Shown piece after piece: positions 24,472 to 33,699 of a DNA stretch of 64,000 bases. Source of the stretch: Clostridium minihomine (GTDB lineage Bacteria; Bacillota; Clostridia; Oscillospirales; Acutalibacteraceae); assembly GCF_900240385.1 (NCBI RefSeq), contig NZ_OEQH01000002.1:322488-386487 (forward strand). Direction: 5' to 3'. The position numbers and the translations under genes were made by a program. Each line of letters begins with the position of its first letter. The stretch's first letter is position 1. Below the pieces are notes generated by a model. The model searched no databases, was not told the origin of the DNA, and saw nothing but the letters and a program-made list of their open reading frames with translations.

Positions 24472-26292
24472 TTACAGCGAATAATAATCGCTGCTTTGAT
24501 AGTCAAAGGAATCGCTCCATCCGGAATTGGAACTCTGTCTGCCCACATTCTCTGCCAGACGGAATTTTTCCAACTCGCGGTACAGCACCTGGGACTGCGA
24601 GGACAACTCTTCGCTGGATGCGGAGCTTTCTTCTGCGGCAGCCGCATTCGACTGCACCACATTCGAAATTTGCTCCAGCCCGCCAGTAATCCGAGAGATT
24701 TCCTGTGCCTGCTCTACACAAGCCTTTTCAATTTCCAGGATCGCTGCAGAAATCATGTTGGATTTTTCCACGCTGCCATCCACCATGTCTGACACTGTTT
24801 GAGTCATGCTGGCCCCTTCTGAAATTGCCCGTATTGTTCCACTGATCAGCACACCGGTTTCTTGCACGGCCTGTGCGGTTTTCGTGGCCAAAGAGCCAAC
24901 TTCTGCCGCTACCACGGCAAAGCCTTTTCCGGCAGATCCGGCTCTTGCGGCCTCAATAGATGCATTGAGTGCAAGAATGTTGGTTTGCTGGGCAATGGAT
25001 TGAATCAGTTTTGTAATATCCTCAACCTGAGACGAGGTTTCTTTTACCTGTTCCATTGCCGCATTGAGCCGGCTCATCTGCTCTTTGGTACGGCTCATAT
25101 CCTCTGTGACCAAACGTATCTGGCCCGCAACCTCTTGTGCCCCGGCTGCGTTCTGATTGGCCGCCGCTTCCACTTTTTCCACGGCATCTGTCAGCTGCTC
25201 CACCGAACTGGACTGCTCTGAAGCACCTGCCGCCAGCGACTGTGCACTGGACGCCACCTGATCCGCACCGGCATTCACCTGCTCGGCCGACAGGCTGATA
25301 GCACCCAAGGTATCGTTAAGCGACTCATAGATTTGCACCATAGAGTCGTGAATCGGCTGAAAATCCCCCACATATTCGTGGGTTACCTGAGAACGCATAT
25401 CGCCTTGTGAAATGTTTTCCAAATGATGTGTAATATCCCCGATCATTTCTGCCATGTTCTCAATCAAGTCTTTGCAGGCCCGAGTCAGCCGCCCGGTTTC
25501 ATCCTGGCGATTCACCAGCTCGGTGGGCGGCGTATGCACATCCCCCTGAGAAAGCAAGGTCAGCCGCTCGGTTACCGTTTCAATGGGCTTAGTCAAACGG
25601 GCAGCCCAGCGATACATAAAGGTCAATCCACCGCCAGCAGCCAGAAAACTAATCAACAGTAAAATAATTTCTTCTTTGGCCTTTTCCCGCTCATTTTCTT
25701 CCATTGCTATGTGAATGTCGTCAAAATAGTTTCCAGAGCTGATGTACCATCCATAAGGCTCAAAAAGCTGGGTATAGGCACGCTTTTCAAAAGCGCCCTC
25801 GTATCCGGGTTTGGTAAAATAGAACTCTGTATATCCGCCGCCTTGATCACCGGCAGCAATTAAATTTCGAATGTAATAGATCCCTTTTAAGTCTTTTGCG
25901 TCATAGCGCATCTGACCCTGATAGTCCGGATTCAAATGGACTGCACAAAGGCCGTCTTTCATATCCGCCCAAAAATATCCGTCACCCTCATTGTACCGGG
26001 AATTGCGTACAATGGTTTCTGCCGTAAGCCTCGCTTCTTCTTCCGTAATTTCCCCCGCCTGCTGGCGCTCGTAGTTGGCTTGCAGCGAAGTGACAACACC
26101 TTCTACCGCAACTTTTATTTGATTATCAAATGCCAGTGTTTTTTCTTCCATGGCGGTATCAAACGCACGTCCAATAAAGTAATAAGCCAAGCTGGTCAAA
26201 ATCATAATAATGATCAGCAGCTGCACACCGGCAAACCGCACAATTCTGCCCTTGAGCTGCAATGATTTCAATTGAAACTTCAAATCCCCCAC
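24472..26292 (-). CDS. Methyl-accepting chemotaxis protein, single Cache
   Basis: A 606-aa chemoreceptor. A transmembrane helix (about 20-42) precedes a periplasmic-type domain (43-205) resembling a single Cache type 2 domain (GDGYFWADMKDG, then GWYISSGNYFDDI). A second helix lies at 212-232, then HAMP and a long methyl-accepting signalling domain with the conserved hairpin tip (IAQQTNILALNASIEAARAG). The signal domain contains many Q/E pairs suitable for methylation. The start codon is GTG with a close AGAAAGG; a TTG three codons on is an alternative. It is alone, ending at a shared terminator. Confidence 0.93.
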   Translation of the reverse strand: MGDLKFQLKSLQLKGRIVRFAGVQLLIIIMILTSLAYYFIGRAFDTAMEEKTLAFDNQIKVAVEGVVTSLQANYERQQAGEITEEEARLTAETIVRNSRYNEGDGYFWADMKDGLCAVHLNPDYQGQMRYDAKDLKGIYYIRNLIAAGDQGGGYTEFYFTKPGYEGAFEKRAYTQLFEPYGWYISSGNYFDDIHIAMEENEREKAKEEIILLLISFLAAGGGLTFMYRWAARLTKPIETVTERLTLLSQGDVHTPPTELVNRQDETGRLTRACKDLIENMAEMIGDITHHLENISQGDMRSQVTHEYVGDFQPIHDSMVQIYESLNDTLGAISLSAEQVNAGADQVASSAQSLAAGASEQSSSVEQLTDAVEKVEAAANQNAAGAQEVAGQIRLVTEDMSRTKEQMSRLNAAMEQVKETSSQVEDITKLIQSIAQQTNILALNASIEAARAGSAGKGFAVVAAEVGSLATKTAQAVQETGVLISGTIRAISEGASMTQTVSDMVDGSVEKSNMISAAILEIEKACVEQAQEISRITGGLEQISNVVQSNAAAAEESSASSEELSSQSQVLYRELEKFRLAENVGRQSSNSGWSDSFDYQSSDYYSL

Positions 26293-26753
26293 GCCTTTCT
26301 AACATTTCCTTTTGAATTTTAACAAAACGGTATCTGTCCATCCCATAAAAAATTCTGTTACAGTCAGAATCACCCTATCTATTCCTCTGATTTCGGCTAA
26401 AAATCCAATTAATAAAAGGAATCAGAAAAATCCTATTGCATAAAGCAAGACCATTTTATCTGTAAAGCTTTTATCCTTGTTCCACATCGGATTTTTTGAA
26501 GAAGCAGCCGAGTCAGCCCTACCGCTCTTTTGTTAGGATTCTATTACCGCCCAAAAATTCATCATATTAAATATCGTCCAAATTTGTCGATAAATTAGTA
26601 AAAATCGAAATTATTATCCTTTTTAGCGCAATATTTTTTTCTTATATCAAAATATACAAAACCATTGGGTACAATAGCTTTATTTGGACATTTTGCTTCT
26701 CCGTATCTCAAAGAACAGACTGAAAAAAGACGATAAAAAAAGGAGAGGGTTTC
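26293..26753. other. Intergenic region between chemoreceptor and sdaAB
   Basis: This AT-rich stretch must hold the two divergent promoters. TTAA-N15-GTCGATAA near 26564-26597 (plus strand) resembles a sigma-D element and TACAAT near 26668 resembles a -10 box, but neither is convincing. The minus-strand open frame here has no ribosome site or family likeness and overlaps sdaAB. Confidence 0.4.
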
Positions 26754-27434
26754 ATGAACATCAGTATTTTTGAAGTGATAGGCCCCGTTATGATCGGCTC
26801 TTCCAGTTCCCACACAGCCGGCGCCGCCAGACTGGCCCGGGTAGCCAAAATGATAGCCGGCGGGCGGCCGTTTCACCGGGTAACCTTTGGGCTGCACGGC
26901 TCTTTTGCCAAAACCTATCGGGGGCACGGCACAGACCGGGCATTGGTTTTTGGCGCGTTGGGATATTACGAAGACGATGAGCGCCTTCCCCAGGCCTTTG
27001 AACTGGCACAAAAGGCCGGGCTCTCTTATGAATTTTACGAAACTAAACTGGAAGGCGTCCATGAAAACACAGCTGTGATTACATTTGAGCGGGAAGATGG
27101 TTCCCAATGTGTCGTCATTGGTTCCTCCATTGGGGGCGCACAGATCATTATCACCAATATCGATGGGTTCCCCACGGAGTTCACCGCCCAATCCCCTGCT
27201 TTGATTTTAAGCTACCGGGATCGTCCGGGAGCCATCAGCGAACTGACCGGCATACTGGCAGGTTACAGAATCAATATTGCGGTGATGAAAGTCAGCCGCG
27301 CGGCAAAAGGCGGAACCGCCCTTTGTACCATTGAAACAGACGATCTGATTCCGGAGCAAGCCGTGACACAGCTGGAAAAAATTCAGCAGGTATTCCATGT
27401 CCGAGTTGTCAACATCGGGAAAGGGGAGGAATGA
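26754..27434 (+). CDS. sdaAB: L-serine dehydratase, beta subunit
   Basis: A 226-aa subunit of the iron-sulfur L-serine dehydratase, which converts serine to pyruvate and ammonia. The N-terminal signature VIGPVMIGSSSSHTAGAARL is complete and the C-terminal part (about 150-222, ALILSYRDRPGAISELTGIL) is an ACT domain that may bind serine. AAAGGAGAGGG precedes the ATG. The alpha-subunit gene overlaps its stop codon by 4 bp. Serine breakdown complements the cysE use of serine elsewhere in the window. Confidence 0.95.
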   Translation: MNISIFEVIGPVMIGSSSSHTAGAARLARVAKMIAGGRPFHRVTFGLHGSFAKTYRGHGTDRALVFGALGYYEDDERLPQAFELAQKAGLSYEFYETKLEGVHENTAVITFEREDGSQCVVIGSSIGGAQIIITNIDGFPTEFTAQSPALILSYRDRPGAISELTGILAGYRINIAVMKVSRAAKGGTALCTIETDDLIPEQAVTQLEKIQQVFHVRVVNIGKGEE

Positions 27435-28312
27435 TTTTGTACCAGAATATTGATGGTTTATTAAAATCCGCCCAGGAAGCGGGAACTCCTCTATGGAAAG
27501 TTGTTTTAAAAAATGAAGCGGAACTAACGGAGAAAACCGAAGAAGAAATTTTTCAGCGGCTGGAAAAAACCTATCAAGTGATGGAACGTTCCGCCCAAAA
27601 AGCTCTATCCATTCCCCAGCCGTCCATCGGCGGACTGATTACGGGCATCAGCTCCACCCAGAATCAATATGCCAACATGCAGGATTCCCTGTGTGGCCCT
27701 TGGCTGAACCGAACCATGGCCATGGCCTTTTCCTGCAGCGAAGTAAATGCATCCATGGGGAAAATCTGTGCCGCCCCTACTGCAGGAGCCTGCGGAATCC
27801 TTCCTGCTGTTTTAATTTCGGTGCGGGAAAAACAAAAACTGTCCCTGCGGGAAACGCTTTGCGGACTGCTGACGGCATCGGGCATCGGTGCCGTGGTAAT
27901 GCACAACGCCACTGTGGCCGGAGCCGAAGGCGGGTGTCAGGCAGAATGCGGCGTGGCGGCGGCTATGGCAGCGGCAGCCGCCGTGGAGCTCTGCGGTGGT
28001 TCGCCGGAAGCTGCCGCCCATGCCAGTGCGTTTTGCCTGATGAATGCCATGGGGCTGGTCTGCGATCCGGTGGCAGGATTGGTGCAGGTTCCTTGTGCCC
28101 AAAGAAACGGATCTCAGGCAATGAACGCTTTGCTTTCCGCAGACTGGGCATTGGCCGGCCTGCGCTGCGTGATTCCGCCGGATGAGGTGGTTGGCGCCAT
28201 GTATCAAACCGGAAAAATGCTGCCTGTTCAATTGCGGGAAACCGCCCAAGGGGGCTTGGCCGCTACGCCTACTGCCAAAAGTATCTTTGAAAATATTTTC
28301 ATCAAAGATTGA
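27431..28312 (+). CDS. sdaAA: L-serine dehydratase, iron-sulfur alpha subunit
   Basis: A 293-aa catalytic subunit of the oxygen-sensitive 4Fe-4S L-serine dehydratase. Conserved segments are MGKICAAPTAGACGILPAVL, the Gly/Ala-rich ASGIGAVVMHNATVAGAEGG and the cluster-ligand region VCDPVAGLVQVPCAQRNG. The ATG overlaps the sdaAB stop (ATGA) and has GGGGAGG upstream, so the two are translationally coupled. No downstream partner is present. Confidence 0.95.
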   Translation: MILYQNIDGLLKSAQEAGTPLWKVVLKNEAELTEKTEEEIFQRLEKTYQVMERSAQKALSIPQPSIGGLITGISSTQNQYANMQDSLCGPWLNRTMAMAFSCSEVNASMGKICAAPTAGACGILPAVLISVREKQKLSLRETLCGLLTASGIGAVVMHNATVAGAEGGCQAECGVAAAMAAAAAVELCGGSPEAAAHASAFCLMNAMGLVCDPVAGLVQVPCAQRNGSQAMNALLSADWALAGLRCVIPPDEVVGAMYQTGKMLPVQLRETAQGGLAATPTAKSIFENIFIKD

Positions 28313-28492
28313 TTGCAAAAAAGCATTTCATCCCCAACAAAACTTAGGCTTTTAAAAATCAATCTGTCCAAGCTTTCTTCCGAAACCCAGTTTCTTGAGC
28401 AATACAAAAAATAAAAAATCGAGACTCTATTGGAACCCCAAAACAGAAAGATTGTTTTAAAACCCGGAAGATCAAATCCTTCGAACAGCAGA
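28313..28492. other. Intergenic, nothing recognised
   Basis: AT-rich sequence after sdaAA with no convincing hairpin, promoter or open frame until the inverted repeat at 28493. Confidence 0.5.
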
Positions 28493-28530
28493 AAAGGCAG
28501 CCTATTCTTTTGAATAGGCTGCCTTTTGAA
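28493..28530. terminator. Bidirectional terminator
   Basis: AAAAGGCAGCCTATTC pairs perfectly with GAATAGGCTGCCTTTT around TTTT. It can end both sdaAA and the convergent cotH-like gene. Confidence 0.85.
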
Positions 28531-28641
28531 AGGATCGAACCATCGAGAACCCGAACGCAGAATGGCCTGATGAAAGGTTATGTGTCTCTCAACTGCTTTT
28601 TATCCGCAATCGTGCGCTTTTCAGCTTCACACCACAGAACC

Positions 28642-30387
28642 CTACTTCATCTGTTTGGGCTGTGCTCTGTTTAAGATGGATTCTATTTGTTCTTCTGTCA
28701 ATCCAAGCTCTTTTAGTTGATTTTTTTGTTCTTCAGTGAGTGTGCCGTTTGTGGCAGACTGTAATATCTCCATTGCCTTTTTCATTACTTCAGGATCCAT
28801 TCCACCAAATGCACCCGGCCCTTCTCCCCCTTTAAGATTGGAACTGCCCAATACGGCCAAATTCAAAGAAGATGCATCAATTAATTGATTTGAATTCGCT
28901 TTTTGCCCTTCCGTAGTAGATGGAATCGTTCCGTCAAGCTGCCCCTCCATACTTTCCCCACGCAGCGTGCCCAATTTCTTAAACTCACCGACTGCACTTT
29001 CATACTCTTCAAAGCTATAAAATGCCGAGGGATCTTCTTTCACATAACTGGAAATCAGAGTATTAATTTTATTTACTTTCTCCTCGAACTTTCCATTAGA
29101 AAAATAACCGTCCACTATCTGCTGTAAATATTCATGGTATTTTTCCAGATATTCCGGTACCTCCAAAAGTTTAGATATCATCGGCCGATCTTCCATAGAA
29201 GCTCCAGAAACGGGGGTATCAATAGGAAAATTGACAACCGAACCCGCATCCTGTGATTGAAAGCCCCCGAATGCCATGTTGTAATCCCATGGCAGCATAC
29301 TGATTTGCCCATTGTTTTCATAAAGATAATAGTTATGCCCCATATTACCCGAATAGCTGTCTAGATTCACTACGGCTGTATGTGCCGCCAGATACCGCAG
29401 CACAGCATCTACATCCACATATTTTTCTAAATCGGTTCCGCTGTTCAGATTTTTAATTGCCTCAATCACACGTTTGTGATCCGACTCATCGGTTTTGGTT
29501 TCGGCATTGTCAAATATAGAAGAATAGCTGGTTTCCTCATCATCCGTATAGATCAGCGCAGTGGCATCATCCGACCGCATTCCTCCGCCGCCTGCCGGCC
29601 TTTGATTGCCGTCAAAACTCGGCGGAACCTGCCGGCCATTTTCTTTTTCTTTCTGGCTGGCGTCAGATGAGGCGCCGGCTGTCTGGTTTGCCGAAGGAAC
29701 AGCAGAAGATGCGCCACTTTCAGCTCCCGATGTACCGCTTGGCGGCTCACCCTGCGGATTTGCCATATTCATTTTATCCATCTCTACACTGTCAGGCTTA
29801 TACAGTTCGCCCTCACCATCTTTCGTGCGTTCCAGATAACTGCTGTCCAGCACTTCAATCGCAAGATAAAAACCCCAGGATTCCTCATTGACGCGAATGT
29901 TGGCATAAGAAAACAACGGAGCGTCCACTCCAATGAAATCCATAATATCATAGCTAAAATATTCCTTCATAGATGTGGCATCAGAATAATTGTTATTTAA
30001 CACAAGCTGATCCAAACCCATCCATGTTTGGCCATCCACATATTTATCAAACTTTATTTTAAAGCTATAACGATTGCTGTCGTCATTTTCTGCAACCCCC
30101 TTCAGGCTGGAATTCCCTTTCGGTTTGATTCCAACATTCTGAATGGTTGTTCCATTGATTGTAATATCTGCCGCAATGTATTCTTTTTGCGCCGCGTTGT
30201 CCAGCATCGTTTGCCACTGGTCAGGGTCTGCTGTGATTTCAACTGTCATTACAGAATCTTTGTCAATTTGCGAAGCATAGGCCACACTGGATTTTGATGA
30301 AGCGGTTTGGCCTGTGGAACAGGCAGACAACAACAAAGACATTACCAGCAGTACAGATAAAAACGGGTAAAATTTTCTCTTACTCAT
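28642..30387 (-). CDS. CotH-family lipoprotein kinase-like protein
   Basis: A 581-aa secreted lipoprotein; the signal peptide ends in the lipobox LLSAC with C23. The body is a CotH domain, related to the spore coat protein kinase: VGIKPKGNSSLKG, then WGFYLAIEVLDSSYLE, then GNMGHNYYLYENN with MLPWDYNMAFGGFQ as the putative catalytic/metal segment. A low-complexity Ser/Gly/Pro insert (about 215-270) interrupts the domain, and the C-terminus carries a charged helical EEQKNQLKELGLTEEQIES region. In sporulating relatives CotH phosphorylates coat proteins; a lipoprotein form more likely acts at the cell surface. AAGGAG lies 11 nt before the ATG. Confidence 0.88.
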   Translation of the reverse strand: MSKRKFYPFLSVLLVMSLLLSACSTGQTASSKSSVAYASQIDKDSVMTVEITADPDQWQTMLDNAAQKEYIAADITINGTTIQNVGIKPKGNSSLKGVAENDDSNRYSFKIKFDKYVDGQTWMGLDQLVLNNNYSDATSMKEYFSYDIMDFIGVDAPLFSYANIRVNEESWGFYLAIEVLDSSYLERTKDGEGELYKPDSVEMDKMNMANPQGEPPSGTSGAESGASSAVPSANQTAGASSDASQKEKENGRQVPPSFDGNQRPAGGGGMRSDDATALIYTDDEETSYSSIFDNAETKTDESDHKRVIEAIKNLNSGTDLEKYVDVDAVLRYLAAHTAVVNLDSYSGNMGHNYYLYENNGQISMLPWDYNMAFGGFQSQDAGSVVNFPIDTPVSGASMEDRPMISKLLEVPEYLEKYHEYLQQIVDGYFSNGKFEEKVNKINTLISSYVKEDPSAFYSFEEYESAVGEFKKLGTLRGESMEGQLDGTIPSTTEGQKANSNQLIDASSLNLAVLGSSNLKGGEGPGAFGGMDPEVMKKAMEILQSATNGTLTEEQKNQLKELGLTEEQIESILNRAQPKQMK

Positions 30388-30562
30388 TCGATAAAAATCT
30401 CCTTATGTGATATTTCATCTCAGTTTCTTCCCTCAGTGATGATATTTCTGTGATTGTAGCATTTTACACTGAAAACAACCTGAAAAAACCGACCCGAAAT
30501 CAAACATATCTGCTGCCCTTATGTTGTGTAACTCTGTTCTTGACAAAAGTATAAAAACAGAA

Positions 30563-30597
30563 AAAAAGCAGCCCATTCAAAAGAATGGGCTGCTTTT
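30563..30597 (-). terminator. Terminator after tRNA-Lys
   Basis: AAAAGCAGCCCATTC pairs with GAATGGGCTGCTTTT around TTTT, directly after the CCA end on the minus strand and followed by T-rich sequence. Confidence 0.85.
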
Positions 30598-30672
30598 GGT
30601 GAACCATCGGGGATTCGAACCCCGGACACCCTGATTAAAAGTCAGGTGCTCTGCCAACTGAGCTAATGATTC
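30597..30672 (-). tRNA. tRNA-Lys (anticodon TTT)
   Basis: A 76-nt tRNA with encoded CCA. The acceptor stem GAATCAT pairs with ATGGTTC, the anticodon arm is CCTGA-CTTTTAA-TCAGG with anticodon TTT, and the T arm contains GGTTCGAATCC. It has its own promoter and terminator and stands alone. Confidence 0.97.
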
Positions 30673-30693
30673 ATTCCGGTTAACAACTCGTAT

Positions 30694-30722
30694 ATTATAT
30701 CAACTGAACCGAAGCTTGTCAA
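30694..30722 (-). promoter_or_regulatory. Promoter of tRNA-Lys
   Basis: Minus-strand TTGACA (30717-30722) and TATAAT (30694-30699) with a 17-bp spacer: a full consensus promoter 22 bp upstream of the tRNA. Confidence 0.9.
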
Positions 30723-30880
30723 CACAAAAACAGATATTTTTTTAAAATTTGGCAAGGAATTGGAACAAAACCTAGTATTGTCCTATCTGCGGCAAACATA
30801 CACGGAAAAAATGCCCCAGAAAAACACTCAAATGATAATGAAACTTTCTTAAATTTCAATTTTGGATCCTACAAAATTGA

Positions 30881-30916
30881 AAAGCCGGCCTGATCCAAAG
30901 GAAAAGGCCGGCTTTC
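30881..30916 (-). terminator. Terminator after the dCache chemoreceptor
   Basis: AAAGCCGGCC pairs with GGCCGGCTTT; the minus-strand side is followed by TTCAATTTT. Confidence 0.75.
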
Positions 30917-30966
30917 ATACCACTCACCGAAATATCGGTTCCAGTAAAGATGTTTCTATCCTCACA

Positions 30967-32901
30967 CTAATTTTTGGTGCGGAACTTATTCATCAATTCT
31001 TTCAGGACTTCTGACTGGCTGCTCAGTTCTTCACTGGCGGCCGCGCTTTCCTGAGCCGTTGCAGAGTTGGTCTGGGTTACGGAAGAAATCTGAGACATTC
31101 CGCTGTCCAGCTCCATAATCGCCTTGGCTTGTTCGTTCGAAGCGTCGGCAATCTGATTAATCAATCCGTTTACCTGATTGGTTTTTTCCACAATCTGATT
31201 TAAAGACTGTGCGGTCTGGTCGGCGATGACCAATCCCTTTTTCACGGAATCGATGGCTCTTTGAATCAATTCCCCAGTGGTTTCGGTCGCCTTGGCGCTT
31301 TTAGATGCCAAACTGCGAACCTCATCCGCCACAACTGCAAACCCTTTTCCTGCGGCGCCTGCGCGGGCGGCTTCCACCGCAGCATTCAGTGCCAGAATAT
31401 TGGTTTGAGCCGCAATGTCATCAATCACTTTAATAATATTCAGAACCTCATCCGCAGAACGGTTAATATCCTGCATGGACTGAAGCATCTGCTGCATTTG
31501 ATCGTTGCCCTGATTTACAAACTGAATGGTTTCATTGGACAGATTCTCCATGGTAGAAGCATGGGACGCATTATTTTTTACATGCTCAGACACACTGAGC
31601 AGCGAGTTGTTCAGATGCTCTACGGTAGCAGCCTGTTCCGCTGAATTCTGAGCCAGATTCTGAGCACCCAGCGCCATTTCTTCCGCCCCGGCGTGCACCT
31701 GATAGGCCGCCTGTGTGATTCCGGAGAAGGTTTCATTCAGCGACTGCAAAATTTTCTCTAAAGCTTGTTGAATGGGCATAAAGTCGCCCTGATACTGCAC
31801 TTCACTCTGAATGGTCAAATCATTTTGAGAAACACTACCCAAAACATCTGCCACATCCTGAATGTATGTCCGAACTTCCTGCACCGTATACCCCAAAGCT
31901 TTCGCCAAACGGGCAATTTCATCCTGACCCTTGATCTGGGGAACTTCGGTCTGAAGATCTCCCTTAGCCAAAAGCTCAAGTCTGCGGGTTGTGGATTCAA
32001 TGGGTTTCGTAAGCCGGGTAGAGAACCATATGGCCGCCAAGAATGTCAAAAGCTGTAAGGTAGCTGCAACGCCAATGTTAATAAACAAGGTGCGGTACAA
32101 ATCCTCCATAATCTGGCTAATCGGCCTGGTTATGGCAACTCCCCATTTCTCTGGGCCTTCTAAGATGGTAAAGCCCACCAATCGTTTGTTGCCCTGATAT
32201 AAGGTATAGTGTATTCCGGATTCCCCCGCTATCACCCGCTGATACAAACCGGCAATGGGTTCAAACGATTTATCTGTTTTTACCTTTTCAAAATAATCCA
32301 CCGGATTTTCTACTGTGGCTTTGGTGGGATGCATTACTGTCTTGGCGTTATGGTCAATTAAGAACGCATAACCATCAGCACCAATCTTGATGCTCGTCAT
32401 ATTTTTACTGAAATCGTCATAGTTCACTTCGCCATAAATTACTTTTCCGTCAACGGCAGGAGCCGCAACAGTCAAAGTGAGCTCTTCCCCCCGGCGACTT
32501 TTCACCGGGCTGTCAATATACGGTTTTCCAGATTTGGCAGACTGAAACCAAGCTTCCTGTGAAACACTGCCGTCCTGCTGGGTATTGCCCTGCCCATCTG
32601 CAAGAGCAAAATACAAGAAGCCGACCGCTTTGGCCTGCTGCTGCAAATACTGCTGCTGAGCCGCCGCATCCGGATTGCTGAGCGTTGGTGACTGCCCGGC
32701 CTGAGCCACTTGTGTCCGGTACTGAGCCATCTCGGAGTCGATCGACATCTTATAGGAATTTGCTAGGTAAGTAGAAGTTTCTTCCGCCTGTTTGACGGAA
32801 TTCCGATAAGACAACCAACAGGTGACGCCTGTTGCCAATATATTGGTAAACAACACCAGAACCATGATAAAAATATATAGCTTTGTTTTTAAGGACTTCA
32901 C
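30967..32901 (-). CDS. Methyl-accepting chemotaxis protein, double Cache
   Basis: A 644-aa chemoreceptor. TM1 is at about 9-31, the extracytoplasmic domain at 32-285 resembles dCache_1 (YIDSPVKSRRGEELTLTVAAP, then DGYAFLIDHNAKTVMHP), TM2 at about 285-305, then HAMP and the signalling domain with the conserved tip DIAAQTNILALNAAVEAARAG. dCache receptors commonly bind amino acids or other small metabolites; the ligand cannot be told here. The start codon is GTG, 10 nt after GAGAGG. A sigma-D-like promoter lies about 150 bp upstream. Confidence 0.94.
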   Translation of the reverse strand: MKSLKTKLYIFIMVLVLFTNILATGVTCWLSYRNSVKQAEETSTYLANSYKMSIDSEMAQYRTQVAQAGQSPTLSNPDAAAQQQYLQQQAKAVGFLYFALADGQGNTQQDGSVSQEAWFQSAKSGKPYIDSPVKSRRGEELTLTVAAPAVDGKVIYGEVNYDDFSKNMTSIKIGADGYAFLIDHNAKTVMHPTKATVENPVDYFEKVKTDKSFEPIAGLYQRVIAGESGIHYTLYQGNKRLVGFTILEGPEKWGVAITRPISQIMEDLYRTLFINIGVAATLQLLTFLAAIWFSTRLTKPIESTTRRLELLAKGDLQTEVPQIKGQDEIARLAKALGYTVQEVRTYIQDVADVLGSVSQNDLTIQSEVQYQGDFMPIQQALEKILQSLNETFSGITQAAYQVHAGAEEMALGAQNLAQNSAEQAATVEHLNNSLLSVSEHVKNNASHASTMENLSNETIQFVNQGNDQMQQMLQSMQDINRSADEVLNIIKVIDDIAAQTNILALNAAVEAARAGAAGKGFAVVADEVRSLASKSAKATETTGELIQRAIDSVKKGLVIADQTAQSLNQIVEKTNQVNGLINQIADASNEQAKAIMELDSGMSQISSVTQTNSATAQESAAASEELSSQSEVLKELMNKFRTKN

Positions 32902-33046
32902 TTCGTCAATTCCTCTCTTTCTGTTAAAAATTCAGACAGAAATTTATTGCGATTCATTTTCCCAAAATAGAATCCACTTGACTTTTTTTCCATGCTTTTA
33001 AAAAAGTTCGCAGTCTGTTCTTTGTAAAAATGGATCTTTATCTTAT

Positions 33047-33073
33047 TTATCGACCGTTTCTCACAAATATTGA
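33047..33073 (-). promoter_or_regulatory. Sigma-D (flagellar) type promoter candidate
   Basis: Minus-strand TCAA-N15-GTCGATAA is close to the SigD consensus TAAA-N15-GCCGATAT and lies upstream of a chemoreceptor gene, the usual SigD target. Confidence 0.45.
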
Positions 33074-33090
33074 CCAAAAAAGAAGAAAAT

Positions 33091-33126
33091 AAAAAAGATA
33101 TTTTACAAAAGTAAAATATCTTTTTC
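33091..33126 (-). terminator. Terminator after the copper operon
   Basis: AAAAAGATATTTTAC pairs with GTAAAATATCTTTTT around AAAA, shortly after csoR. Confidence 0.85.
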
Positions 33127-33149
33127 CATTATAACGGGGTGTTTGTAAG

Positions 33150-33413
33150 CTATTTAGACAGCTTATCCATCACGCCGATGATCTCTTCAATTTTTTTCTG
33201 CTGTTCTCCGCTTCCCAAAGCTTCCCGCACACAACCGTTCAGATGGGCATGCAGTACGTCCCGGTTAATGCTGCGAAGGATAGCCTGAGTGGCCATCAAT
33301 TGGTTTGAAATATCGATACAATACCGATTTTCTTCCACCATTTTGATCAGGCCATCGATTTGACCCCGGGCCGTTTTCAGCATCCGGATTGTTTTTTCCC
33401 TGTCAGCCTGCAC
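33150..33413 (-). CDS. csoR: CsoR-family copper-sensing repressor
   Basis: An 87-aa all-helical repressor of the CsoR/FrmR family. The Cu(I) ligand set C-(x)-H-x3-C is present: C in RYCIDIS, H and C in AHLNGCV. The start is GTG at 33411-33413, six nt after a perfect AAGGAGGT site; a longer frame to 33443 lacks such a site. It is the last gene of copA-copZ-csoR and should bind the palindrome upstream of copA, releasing it with Cu(I). Confidence 0.93.
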   Translation of the reverse strand: MQADREKTIRMLKTARGQIDGLIKMVEENRYCIDISNQLMATQAILRSINRDVLHAHLNGCVREALGSGEQQKKIEEIIGVMDKLSK

Positions 33414-33442
33414 TTTTCCACCTCCTTGCTGCGGGGCTGTCA

Positions 33443-33670
33443 TTAACCGAACAGTCCCTTTTTCTCTGTAATAGAGCTCACTTCATAGCCGGCCTCTTGA
33501 AGCACCTTTTCAAACTCTTGATCCGAAATGTCTTTGCTAAGAGTCACAGTCGCCTGCTTCTTCTTTAAATTCACCTTGGCCTGAACGCCTTCCATGCTGT
33601 TCAGCGCCTTTTCTGCTTTGGCCTGGCAATGCTCGCAATGCATTCCCTCAATGGTAATTAACTTTTTCAT
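33443..33670 (-). CDS. copZ: Copper chaperone CopZ-like HMA protein
   Basis: A 75-aa ferredoxin-like metallochaperone with the Cu-binding motif G-M-H-C-x-x-C near residue 8-13, expected to pass Cu(I) to the CopA pump. ATG at 33668-33670 gives the family-standard MKKLITIEGMHC start and follows AAAGGAAACGG; the frame extends further but without a site. It sits between copA and csoR, 29 bp from each. Confidence 0.92.
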   Translation of the reverse strand: MKKLITIEGMHCEHCQAKAEKALNSMEGVQAKVNLKKKQATVTLSKDISDQEFEKVLQEAGYEVSSITEKKGLFG

Positions 33671-33699
33671 AGTACCGTTTCCTTTCTTCTTTGTCAAAT

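Noticed and set aside
26595-27191. 198-aa minus-strand frame over the sdaAB start
   Set aside because: It overlaps the clear sdaAB gene and the promoter region and has no ribosome site or recognisable motif.
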